Origin: Paenibacillus senegalimassiliensis
GTDB taxonomy: Bacteria; Bacillota; Bacilli; Paenibacillales; Paenibacillaceae
Assembly (NCBI RefSeq): GCF_001486585.1
Contig: NZ_LN909046.1
Location: 1,910,662-1,974,661, forward strand
Direction: 5' to 3'
DNA: 64,000 nucleotides
Of this stretch, positions 25,456-33,265 are shown piece by piece. Each line of letters opens with the position of its first letter. The first letter of the stretch is position 1. The notes beneath the pieces were generated by a model. That model was not told the origin of the DNA, did no database searches, and saw only the letters and a list, made by a program, of their open reading frames with translations. Both the position numbers and the translations under genes were made by a program.

Positions 25456-25733
25456 ATTTAAAGGATTAGAAGGTTCAAAACCCACTTGCACGAGGCTCCT
25501 GAAAACGGAAGCAAGGCTATCACTGCTTACTTACCCATCATACTGGATTTGAAGAAGCATGGGAACCGCTAGAGCGGTGACGGCTACATCAAAATGTTTT
25601 ATCACGATCATAAAGAATTTTTTTAAAAGAAATAGGATATGCAATGAAATATGTCACATTATTTAAAAAATGTAAGGAATGGAATACCCCCAGCGGACAA
25701 GTAATATCGTAGAAACAGGACATGTATCGCTAG

Positions 25734-25788
25734 AAGTGCGAGTTCAAAAAGTCGGGTTTATAGGACCGAAGCTTTTTGAACAACCTCT
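25734..25788. repeat. Interspersed repeat, short form (copy B)
   Basis: AAGTGCGAGTTCAAAAAGTCGGGTTTATAGGACCG followed by CTTTTTGAACAACCTCT. Its left part matches 32105-32137 almost exactly and its right end matches 32269-32286. It ends 20 bases before the ytvI start and holds no coding sequence. The rest of the 25456-25733 stretch shows no other structure I can support. Confidence 0.75.
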
Positions 25789-25808
25789 AAAAAAAGGAGA
25801 AATGCTCT

Positions 25809-26927
25809 GTGGATCACGTCATTGTCAAGCGCGTCCTGCGCAGCAGTTGGATATGCGTCGTCCTAGCCGGAGCTTTCGCCGCCGTCTACTGGCTCCTCCC
25901 ATTGACTTATCCTTTTCTAATCGCCTGGCTTATAGCCTACGCCATGAACCCCTTTGTTCTTTGGCTCCAGCAACACGCCAGATTGCCTAAATGGCTGGCT
26001 GTGACGGTATCTCTGTGCGTCTGCTTTGGAAGTGCCGTCATCGTGCTCTCCGCCGCCCTAACCCGTCTGGTGAAGGAACTTATCCACCTCACCGAATCCT
26101 TCGACCTTCGAATTGCCGAATGGAGGGCCCTGTTCATCTCCTGGACCCAAAGCGAAAGCATTCAATCCATCATGGCCGAGATCAACCGATTCATTGCGAA
26201 CAATCCGGGGTATGAGAATACCATTCACAAAAATATTGATAATACCGCCGAGAAAGTAGGAGTCTTCGTCTCTCGTCTGGTGAATCAGATTCTTGAATTT
26301 GTAGTAAATTTGATCTCTTCCCTCCCCCATCTAGGTATGATCGTCGGGGTCGTCTTGCTCGCGACCTTCTTCATCAGCAATCATTGGGAGCGGAATATGC
26401 GCTTACTGGCCGGGGCTGTTCCAGCCCCCTTTCGCAGAACTGCAGGCGAAATCTGGCGAGATTTACAGCGAGCTTTGTCCGGTTATTTGCACGCTCAATT
26501 CATCATGCTCTCTATCACGACCTTTATCGTGCTGATCGGACTGATCATTCTGGGCGTGGACTCGGCCTTTACCTATGCCCTAATCATCGGGCTGGTCGAT
26601 TTGCTACCTTACCTGGGACTGGGTACCATCATGATTCCCTGGCTCATTTATGCCTTCGCATCGGGGGATATCACGCTTGGCATCGGACTTGCCATCTTGT
26701 ACGGCGTAGTTCTAATTGCCCGGCAAATCATCGAACCCAAGGTACTCGCCAGCAATGTAGGCCTGGAGCCTCTCCCTACCCTGATTGCCATGTTCGTTGG
26801 TCTAAAGCTCCTTGGAGTTCTTGGATTTATCGTTGGCCCTGTAACACTGGTGCTGGTGAGTGCAGCCGTGCGAGCCGGGGTGGTCAGAGATTTAAAGAAC
26901 TATATTACTCATGGACGCTTACGATGA
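25809..26927 (+). CDS. ytvI: Sporulation integral membrane protein YtvI
   Basis: A 372-residue polytopic protein of the AI-2E/PerM exporter family, sporulation branch. Hydrophobic segments at about 13-60, 65-85, 155-180, 215-270 and 280-350, with a soluble helical loop at about 85-150 and the family region LVDLLPYLGLGTIMIPW followed by EPKVLASNVGLEPLPTL. GTG start with AAGGAG nine bases upstream. Conserved neighbour of citZ and fxsA. The transported substrate, if any, is unknown. Confidence 0.9.
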   Translation: MDHVIVKRVLRSSWICVVLAGAFAAVYWLLPLTYPFLIAWLIAYAMNPFVLWLQQHARLPKWLAVTVSLCVCFGSAVIVLSAALTRLVKELIHLTESFDLRIAEWRALFISWTQSESIQSIMAEINRFIANNPGYENTIHKNIDNTAEKVGVFVSRLVNQILEFVVNLISSLPHLGMIVGVVLLATFFISNHWERNMRLLAGAVPAPFRRTAGEIWRDLQRALSGYLHAQFIMLSITTFIVLIGLIILGVDSAFTYALIIGLVDLLPYLGLGTIMIPWLIYAFASGDITLGIGLAILYGVVLIARQIIEPKVLASNVGLEPLPTLIAMFVGLKLLGVLGFIVGPVTLVLVSAAVRAGVVRDLKNYITHGRLR

Positions 26928-26950
26928 GTTCAACAAATTCTATATAAAAA

Positions 26951-27001
26951 AGAAGCAGGAGCATAAACGTACCCTTTCTGCTCTTGCTTCTTCTTGTTTT
27001 T
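26951..27001 (+). terminator. Terminator of ytvI
   Basis: AGAAGCAGGAGCA / TGCTCTTGCTTCT stem with a T-rich tail. Confidence 0.75.
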
Positions 27002-27292
27002 ATACGGAATGGACGCGTACCCCATGTGGGGCAAAGCACTCTCTATACACCCTTTTCACATCAACAGGAAATTCTCCCTATATTCGGGCTGTTCCCCATC
27101 AAATTGACCACTTAGCTGGAAATCCTCCCGCTAATCTGACTGAATTCACGGATAACTGCCGATTTCAAGCATTTTATAGGGAGTATTTCCCGCTATATCT
27201 GTGATATCCTACGATTATCTATAAATAACAGGACTTTTCCCCGCTAAGTTAATCGCACCCCAAGGATGAATGTTCCACACTAGTAGAGAGAC
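27002..27292. other. Intergenic stretch without recognisable content
   Basis: No ribosome-binding-site-led frame, repeat copy or convincing hairpin was found. A rightward open frame (26911-27204) runs through the ytvI terminator and has no family resemblance, so it is not annotated. Confidence 0.5.
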
Positions 27293-27685
27293 TTACCTGC
27301 GAAAATAAGTGATGGTTCCGTCTTTCATTTTCTTGTTCACCCACTTCAAGAGTGGGAAACGATATAGCAAGCGAGTTAACGGGAACACCATGGTAAAACC
27401 GATAATATCGGTCACAAAACCGGGAATCAACAGCAACAGACCACCAGCAAATACACAAAGACCATCCAGCACCATACGTCCTGGAATTTGCCCACTGCTC
27501 ATCTGAGCTTTCGCATCTGCCAGCACTTTACGGCCTTCGAATTGCATCATTAACCCGCCAATGACGGTGGTCGCTAACGTCAGAAAAATTGTTTTGCCAA
27601 CTCCCAGCATTTCACCCACGAAGGTATATCCCCAAAATTCCACAATTGGAATGACGACGATGAGAACGGCTATCCATTTACGCAT
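27293..27685 (-). CDS. fxsA: FxsA family membrane protein
   Basis: A 130-residue protein with two to three helices and the FxsA core: the N-terminal MRKWIAVLIVVIPIVEF, the GLMMQFEGRKVL loop, and GGLLLLIPGFVTDIIGF. A basic C-terminus (NKKMKDGTITYFRR) is cytoplasmic. FxsA in E. coli relieves F-plasmid exclusion of phage T7; its cell function is unknown. GGAGT precedes the ATG. Placement between pyk and ytvI is as in B. subtilis. Confidence 0.92.
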   Translation of the reverse strand: MRKWIAVLIVVIPIVEFWGYTFVGEMLGVGKTIFLTLATTVIGGLMMQFEGRKVLADAKAQMSSGQIPGRMVLDGLCVFAGGLLLLIPGFVTDIIGFTMVFPLTRLLYRFPLLKWVNKKMKDGTITYFRR

Positions 27686-27770
27686 ATAAGGACTCCTTTT
27701 GAAAGCAACAATAGAATGTGATTGTTCCTGATAATTGTATTTTACCGCTTCAACGCCGGATAATCAAAAT

Positions 27771-28190
27771 TCATGGTGTAGCCGCCTCGGCAAATGCTGC
27801 ATACCACTCCGGGAAGACCTTCTTGAATTGAACAGGCTTGAAGTCTTCACGCCGCACTACGTAATGGGATGAAGAACCCTCCACACATAACGTTCCTTCC
27901 CCATTGTATACCTCGTAGCCGTATACCGTCTTGACTCCACCGTTGTCTATGATTCGGGTCTTGAGCAAGACACTCTCCCCGTATCTTATACCACGCTTAT
28001 ATTCAACCTTCATTTCGTGTACAGGGGAGATGTAACCGGATTGCTCCATATCGAAATAGTCAAAACCTAGCTGGCGAATCAACGATAGCCTGCCAAGCTC
28101 AAACCACTCCAGATAATGGGAGTGATAAATGATTCCCATCATATCGTATTCAAAATATCTCGGCTCAATGGCCACTTCACAGACCTGCAT
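27771..28190 (-). CDS. Acyl-CoA thioesterase, 4HBT/YbgC-like
   Basis: A 139-residue hot-dog fold protein. The catalytic-site region RYFEYDMMGIIYHSHYLEWFELGR matches the YbgC/4-hydroxybenzoyl-CoA thioesterase pattern (Asp at the start, His-x-x-Y). GGGAG lies eight bases before the ATG; an overlapping ATG in another frame gives only five codons. Lies downstream of pyk after a terminator. Confidence 0.88.
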   Translation of the reverse strand: MQVCEVAIEPRYFEYDMMGIIYHSHYLEWFELGRLSLIRQLGFDYFDMEQSGYISPVHEMKVEYKRGIRYGESVLLKTRIIDNGGVKTVYGYEVYNGEGTLCVEGSSSHYVVRREDFKPVQFKKVFPEWYAAFAEAATP

Positions 28191-28242
28191 TCATGTCGCT
28201 CCCTTCCCGGAATATACGCATTGCTCATATTCAGCCTTTAGG

Positions 28243-28293
28243 CAAAAAAAGCAATGGTTCCCGTCGCCGGGCATCCCATTGCCTTTTTATGAT
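28243..28293 (-). terminator. Terminator of pyk
   Basis: Read leftward GGCAATGG ... CCATTGC with an inner GC-rich part, followed by TTTTTTT. Confidence 0.8.
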
Positions 28294-28329
28294 CGTCATA
28301 GACGATGGTCATATATGCTTAATGATCGA

Positions 28330-29751
28330 CTACTTGCGGATTTGTCCGATTTTGATCAGGTTCGTCGAACCGGAACTTCCAAGCGGCACACCTGCGGACA
28401 GTACAACGAGGTCGCCTTCCTTAACCAGACCGGAGTCCAGGCCACCCTTCATTGCCTTGTCAAACATTTCATCGGTAGTAGCAGCTACTTCACCCTTGAC
28501 TGGAGTTACTCCCCAGTTCAGAGCCAAGCGACGCAGTGTTTGATCTGCTGTTGTTACCGCGATGATTGGCGCTTTCGGACGGTATTTGGATACCATACGA
28601 GCAGTATAGCCGGTTTCAGTCGAAGTAATGATTGCCTTGGCGTTCAGTTCCAGTGCAGAGTTAGCTACAGCTTGGCTGATTGCTTCAGTAACCGTCGTTT
28701 GTTGAGCATTACTTTGCTTAATGAAGATTTCACGATATTCCAGTGCGGATTCCGCTTTTTCGGCGATGCGAGCCATCGTCAATACGGATTCTACCGGATA
28801 TTTCCCGGCAGCCGTTTCACCAGACAACATGATAGCGTCTGTACCGTCAAAGATTGCGTTCGCTACGTCACTGGCTTCAGCGCGTGTAGGTCTAGGATTG
28901 CGTTGCATGGAATCCAGCATTTGTGTGGCCGTAATAACCGGTTTGCCCACACGATTACATTTCTCGATCATGCGTTTTTGAGCCAAAGGTACATCTTCAG
29001 CAGGAATTTCCACGCCAAGGTCACCACGGGCAACCATCAAACCGTCGGAAACTTCCAGGATTTCATCAAGGTTATCAACACCTTGTTGATTTTCGATCTT
29101 GGAGATAATTTGAATTTGTGTGGCGTTTTGCTTCTCAAGCAATTGACGAATTTCAAGCACATCAGCCGCTTTACGAACGAAGGATGCCGCAATAAAATCG
29201 ATGCCTTGCTCGATACCAAACTGAATATCGTTAGCATCTTTCTCTGTGATGCCTGGCAGGGAAATATTCACGCCGGGTACGTTAACGCCTTTCTTGCTCT
29301 TGACAGTACCGCCGTTGACAATGCGGCATTTAATTTCAGTGCCTTGCACATCAACGACCGTCAGCCCAATCAATCCGTCATCGATCAAAATGGTCGAGCC
29401 CACTTCCACATCGTTAGGAAGCTCCTTGTACGTGATGGAAATGCGATCCTTGTCGCCAAGAATTTCTTCAGTGGTCAAGGTCAGGAATTCATCCTGCTCA
29501 AGCTCAATAGCTTCTTCCTTCAATTTGCCGGTACGGATTTCAGGACCTTTCGTGTCCAACAGTATGGCGATTGATTTCCCCAGCTCTGCACTCGCCTCGC
29601 GGATCGTCTTGATCCGGTTACCATGCTCCTCAAAATCACCATGGGAGAAGTTCAGGCGAGCGACGTTCATTCCAGCCATAATCAGCTTCTTGATGTTCTC
29701 TAACGATTCACTGGAAGGACCGATAGTACATACGATTTTTGTTTTGCGCAT
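28330..29751 (-). CDS. pyk: Pyruvate kinase, short form
   Basis: A 473-residue glycolytic enzyme (PEP + ADP to pyruvate + ATP). Motifs: [49 protein letters not shown] and TATQMLDSM. The C-terminal PEP-utiliser-like extension carried by Bacillus and Geobacillus pyruvate kinases (about 585 residues) is absent. GGAGG upstream of the ATG at 29749-29751; the open frame runs 17 codons further. Lies after accA with no pfkA between. Confidence 0.97.
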   Translation of the reverse strand: MRKTKIVCTIGPSSESLENIKKLIMAGMNVARLNFSHGDFEEHGNRIKTIREASAELGKSIAILLDTKGPEIRTGKLKEEAIELEQDEFLTLTTEEILGDKDRISITYKELPNDVEVGSTILIDDGLIGLTVVDVQGTEIKCRIVNGGTVKSKKGVNVPGVNISLPGITEKDANDIQFGIEQGIDFIAASFVRKAADVLEIRQLLEKQNATQIQIISKIENQQGVDNLDEILEVSDGLMVARGDLGVEIPAEDVPLAQKRMIEKCNRVGKPVITATQMLDSMQRNPRPTRAEASDVANAIFDGTDAIMLSGETAAGKYPVESVLTMARIAEKAESALEYREIFIKQSNAQQTTVTEAISQAVANSALELNAKAIITSTETGYTARMVSKYRPKAPIIAVTTADQTLRRLALNWGVTPVKGEVAATTDEMFDKAMKGGLDSGLVKEGDLVVLSAGVPLGSSGSTNLIKIGQIRK

Positions 29752-29939
29752 TTGGGTTTCCTCCGTTTTAAATAGTTCTCTCTGTATAGTCTTTTCCAAC
29801 AACTAAATTTACTATAGTTTTGTCGATTTGTATAGGAAGTTTATCATAAATTAACGAACATTCTGTGGATTTTGCTTATCGAGGGTTATCCCAGAACTCC
29901 ATTATATCCTAATAAGGGCAGAAATAAACCGGGAAGCCC

Positions 29940-31049
29940 TCAATGCTCCGTGCTAACCGGAGCCTGCGAACGAGGATCGGCAGCATTCGACACATCCGGT
30001 GCTTCAGACAATTCTCCCGCAGCTTCTTCCTCCGGCATGGCCGCCACTTCAGCGATCTCCTCGGATTGTCGTGCAACAGGGGGTTCAGCTTTGGGGGCTA
30101 CCGTAAACTTACCGATTTTGCGGAATTTAAGATAACGGTCCTCTACCAGCTCGTCCGGGTTCATCACAGACAATTCCTCAAGATGCCGCAGCAGTCCACT
30201 CTTGATAGCCTCGGCCGTAGCCTCGTAATCCCGGCCTGCACCACCGCGAGGTTCAGGAACGATCTCCTCGATCACTTCCATTTCGAGCAGGTCCTGAGCC
30301 GTAATCTTCATCGCTTCCGCAGCTTGATCAGCCTTGGAGGCATCCTTCCACAAAATTGAAGCGGCTCCGTTCGGCGAAATCACGGAATAGATCGCATTCT
30401 CCATCATCAGGACACGGTTGCCAACGCCTAGAGCTAACGCTCCACCGCTGCCCCCTTCACCAAGAACAACACAAATGACGGGCACTCGAAGCATCGCCAT
30501 ATCTCGCAAATTGCGAGCGATCGCTTCCGACTGCCCTCTCTCCTCGGCCGTGATACCCGGGTATGCCCCCTTGGTATCGATAAATGTAATAATTGGACGG
30601 CGGAACTTCTCCGCCTGCTGCATCAGACGCAGCGCCTTGCGGAAGCCCTCCGGATGGGCGCTTCCAAAGAAGCGGGCAATGTTCTCCTTCGTATCCTTCC
30701 CCCGCTGTTGCCCAATCACCGTTACTGGCATTCCCTCAAGCTTGGCCAATCCTCCAACAACAGCAAGATCATCGCCAAATACCCGGTCTCCATGAAGCTC
30801 AATGAAGCCTTCAAAGATCAGGCTAATCATATCCAGCGATGTCGGGCGTTGATGGTCGCGGGCCAGATGCATCTTTTGGGAAGGCGTTATATTGCTATAA
30901 ATCTCTTCCTCCAACTGCCGGTAGCGCTCTTCCAAACGCGCGATTTCATCCGTGAAGTCAATTCCCTTCTCAGTGCCAAATTGCTCCAGTTCCTGAATCT
31001 TCTCGCGCAGTTTCACAAGAGGTGTTTCAAAAGGCAATTCGCCCGCCAT
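29940..31049 (-). CDS. accA: Acetyl-CoA carboxylase carboxyltransferase subunit alpha, with extra C-terminal tail
   Basis: A 369-residue subunit that with AccD transfers CO2 from biotin to acetyl-CoA, forming malonyl-CoA. Core motifs: [31 protein letters not shown] [28 protein letters not shown]. The core ends at about residue 320; a further 50 residues rich in Ala, Glu and Pro ([17 protein letters not shown] and on) form a likely disordered tail not present in the usual 320-325-residue protein. Starts directly after the accD stop. Confidence 0.96.
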   Translation of the reverse strand: MAGELPFETPLVKLREKIQELEQFGTEKGIDFTDEIARLEERYRQLEEEIYSNITPSQKMHLARDHQRPTSLDMISLIFEGFIELHGDRVFGDDLAVVGGLAKLEGMPVTVIGQQRGKDTKENIARFFGSAHPEGFRKALRLMQQAEKFRRPIITFIDTKGAYPGITAEERGQSEAIARNLRDMAMLRVPVICVVLGEGGSGGALALGVGNRVLMMENAIYSVISPNGAASILWKDASKADQAAEAMKITAQDLLEMEVIEEIVPEPRGGAGRDYEATAEAIKSGLLRHLEELSVMNPDELVEDRYLKFRKIGKFTVAPKAEPPVARQSEEIAEVAAMPEEEAAGELSEAPDVSNAADPRSQAPVSTEH

Positions 31050-31943
31050 TTATTCCCCTCCCTTCACGCCGTGCAAATCTAGTAATTTAGCCAGCGTAGC
31101 TTTCATTTCCTTGCGATGAACAACAAGGTCCAACTGCCCATGCTCCAGATTAAATTCTGCCGTCTGGAAATTGTCCGGAAGCTTCTGACGGATGGTTTGC
31201 TCGATAACGATTCTTCCGGCAAACCCGAAGACAGCCCCAGGCTCGGCCACAATAATATCACCAAGCATGGCAAAGCTGGCCGATACGCCACCCGTGGTAG
31301 GGTCCGTAATGACCGAGATATACAGCCCTCCCTGCTCACTCAGACGGGCCAAGGCAGCGCTTGTCTTGGCCATCTGCATCAAGCTGAGAATGCTCTCCTG
31401 CATCCGTGCTCCGCCTGAGGTTGAGAAGATGATCATCGGCAGGCGCTTCTCCGTAGCCGCTTCCACCGCACGGGTAATCTTCTCTCCCACCACGGAGCCC
31501 ATGCTGCCGGAGAAGAAGTCGAAGCTCATGACGGCCACAACGGCCGGGAAGCCTCCGATGGTCCCCTCTCCGGTCACTACAGCCTCCCGCAAGCCGGATT
31601 TCAGCGTCTGCTGCTCCAGCTTACTGGCATAGCCCGGGAATTCCAGGGGATCGATGGAGATCAGGTCGGCATCATATTCCTGAAAGCTACCCTCGTCCAG
31701 CGTAAATCGTATCCGCTCCAGTGCGTTCAGGCGCATATGGTGTCCGCAAGCCGGGCACACCTTATAATTCTTCTCTAACTCTTTGCTGTATTGAATGGAG
31801 CCGCAATGGCTGCATTTATTCATCAGACCTTCCGGAACCTCGCGTTTGGGACGGTCAGAAGGCGCCGTATTGTCTTCGCTGCCGGTGCGCCCTGAAGGAA
31901 TGGTCGCGTATTTTCTTTTTTTCTGGAACAAATCTTTGAACAC
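31050..31943 (-). CDS. accD: Acetyl-CoA carboxylase carboxyltransferase subunit beta
   Basis: A 297-residue partner of AccA. N-terminal zinc ribbon with CSHC and CPAC pairs, then the crotonase-like carboxyltransferase core ([49 protein letters not shown]). Zero gap to accA, so both subunits are made together. Committed step of fatty acid synthesis. Confidence 0.97.
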   Translation of the reverse strand: MFKDLFQKKRKYATIPSGRTGSEDNTAPSDRPKREVPEGLMNKCSHCGSIQYSKELEKNYKVCPACGHHMRLNALERIRFTLDEGSFQEYDADLISIDPLEFPGYASKLEQQTLKSGLREAVVTGEGTIGGFPAVVAVMSFDFFSGSMGSVVGEKITRAVEAATEKRLPMIIFSTSGGARMQESILSLMQMAKTSAALARLSEQGGLYISVITDPTTGGVSASFAMLGDIIVAEPGAVFGFAGRIVIEQTIRQKLPDNFQTAEFNLEHGQLDLVVHRKEMKATLAKLLDLHGVKGGE

Positions 31944-32039
31944 AACTACACCTCTTCAGCCGTTTATTTATAGGCCTCATCTGTTGCAGCAGGATGCATT
32001 TGGCCTCCTGAAATCTGCCGTTCACGTATCTTGCCTAAC

Positions 32040-32296
32040 TACATCCTTAAAGTTGTTGAAAAAGTCGGATTTTCAGCGTCAAAGCTTATGCATCTGCCTC
32101 TTTAAGTGCGTGTTCAAAAAGTCGGGTTAGCAGGACCGAGAAGGTTGGATGAAGTCAGGGACTGAGTAGCGGAGCGTAGACAGATCTACGTGAGCAACGG
32201 AAGGCCCGGCTGAATTCAAGATTCGATGTCGAATCTACTTCTTGATTAACTCCGTCCTGGGAAGACGACTTTTTGAACAACCTCTTTAAGGATGTA
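32040..32296. repeat. Interspersed repeat, long nested form (copy C), MITE-like
   Basis: Outer ends TACATCCTTAAAG (32040-32052) and CTTTAAGGATGTA (32284-32296) are perfect inverted copies, continued inward by TTGTTgAAAAAGTCG / CGACTTTTTgAACAA with a 3-base indel. Nested inside is the unit seen at 13.2 and 25.7 kb: AAGTGCGTGTTCAAAAAGTCGG at 32105 and CGACTTTTTGAACAACCTCTT ending 32287. Between lie palindromes such as AGATTCGATGTCGAATCT. No coding potential. Confidence 0.75.
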
Positions 32297-32474
32297 ATAT
32301 CGAATTTAATACTTCTTGTACTTCCTCCAGTTCCCCGGAAGGAACCAGAATCTCAAACTGCTGTTTGGATAAATTGACAGGACGTGTTTGGACAAGAAAT
32401 CCTTCTTCCGTCAGTTTCGTTTTAATCATATCGGCAACCTTAGCGGTCGGCGCAATATATATGACAGTCCACAT
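32286..32474 (-). CDS. Small conserved-looking hypothetical protein
   Basis: A 62-residue protein starting MWTVIYIAP with a predicted alpha/beta pattern (VADMIKTKLTEEGFLVQTRPV ... QQFEILVPSGELEEVQEVL), reminiscent of small DUF2007-type or ferredoxin-like folds that bind other proteins. I do not assign a function. The start at 32472-32474 is chosen because it begins the folded-looking part; the frame is open further upstream but without a ribosome binding site. Its last codons overlap the end of the repeat at 32040-32296. Confidence 0.6.
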   Translation of the reverse strand: MWTVIYIAPTAKVADMIKTKLTEEGFLVQTRPVNLSKQQFEILVPSGELEEVQEVLNSILHP

Positions 32475-32606
32475 GCCCTTTTCAAAGCCCCCTAACCTCA
32501 TCTTCGAGCCCGTATAATAGAGTAATGATAACATAATTTTCAAATTTCCCGCAACAAAGGAACCTCTTCCTGATGGGTTTAGAATGCACATCATTGCCCC
32601 GTCAGG

Positions 32607-33116
32607 TTAATCCGCCGCCTTCGGTGGATCAACCGGAGTGTAAGCCGTCGCATTCTCATTCTTATGGGCAATGCGGGCAGAAGCCGCCGCAGCAAGCCCT
32701 GCGACCAGATCGTCGAGGAAGACGTGAATCCGCTCCCCTTTATTATTTAGCCTGCCAATGATTCCCGGCTTGACCTTGTCCAAGTAACCAAAGCTCGTCA
32801 GTCCAATCATCCCAAACACATTCGTAATACCCAGAGCCAGCGTCTCGTCAACGCCATAAAGCGGCTCATCGGCATCCATGATAGCCTGAAGCGGCTCAGG
32901 AAGCAACCTCTGCTCCGCCAGTTCATCCAGAGCGATACCCGTAAACAATGTATATTGAACTTCTCTTTTTTGCAATATGGCCTTTACGCTTTCCCGGCAT
33001 TGCTCGATGGTTAGACCTTGATGATACGGGATTTGCAGCGAATACACAATCCGGGCAATTTCCTCCAGTTCTACGCCCCGACGAAGCAACCAGCTTTCGG
33101 CTAATTGATATGACAT
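32607..33116 (-). CDS. Phosphatidylglycerophosphatase A family protein (YutG-like)
   Basis: A 169-residue protein of the PgpA/YutG family, recognised by the VYSLQIPYHQGLT and ALGITNVFGMIGLTSFGYLDK segments and HVFLDDLVAGLAAAASAR at the C-terminus. Members are thought to dephosphorylate phosphatidylglycerophosphate; Gram-positive YutG proteins lack most membrane helices and may act otherwise. GGAGG nine bases upstream decides for the ATG at 33114-33116 over one two codons earlier. Confidence 0.8.
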   Translation of the reverse strand: MSYQLAESWLLRRGVELEEIARIVYSLQIPYHQGLTIEQCRESVKAILQKREVQYTLFTGIALDELAEQRLLPEPLQAIMDADEPLYGVDETLALGITNVFGMIGLTSFGYLDKVKPGIIGRLNNKGERIHVFLDDLVAGLAAAASARIAHKNENATAYTPVDPPKAAD

Positions 33117-33216
33117 ACGCATCTTCCTCCCTTGGCGGAGCCACATTTTCCCACGATAATCAGCTTCTGTTCTATCGTGTTCCTAAGTGTATGCGCATGT
33201 CTGGTAAAATGTTCGT

Positions 33217-33256
33217 GAAAAAGCCCGTCCTTGCCGATGAAGAAGGAAGGACAGGC
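33217..33256 (-). terminator. Terminator of dnaE
   Basis: Read leftward GCCTGTCCTT ... AAGGACGGGC stem followed by TTTTT, just after the dnaE stop. Confidence 0.85.
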
Positions 33257-33265
33257 GAATGCTCT

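Noticed and set aside
26911..27204. 97-codon frame after ytvI
   Set aside because: Runs through the ytvI terminator and has no start signal or recognisable sequence.
28129..29574. 481-codon rightward open frame opposite pyk
   Set aside because: Lies antisense over the whole pyruvate kinase gene, starts inside the thioesterase gene, has no ribosome binding site and no family resemblance.
29752..29939. Possible pfkA remnant between accA and pyk
   Set aside because: Only 188 bases, with no kinase motif in any frame.
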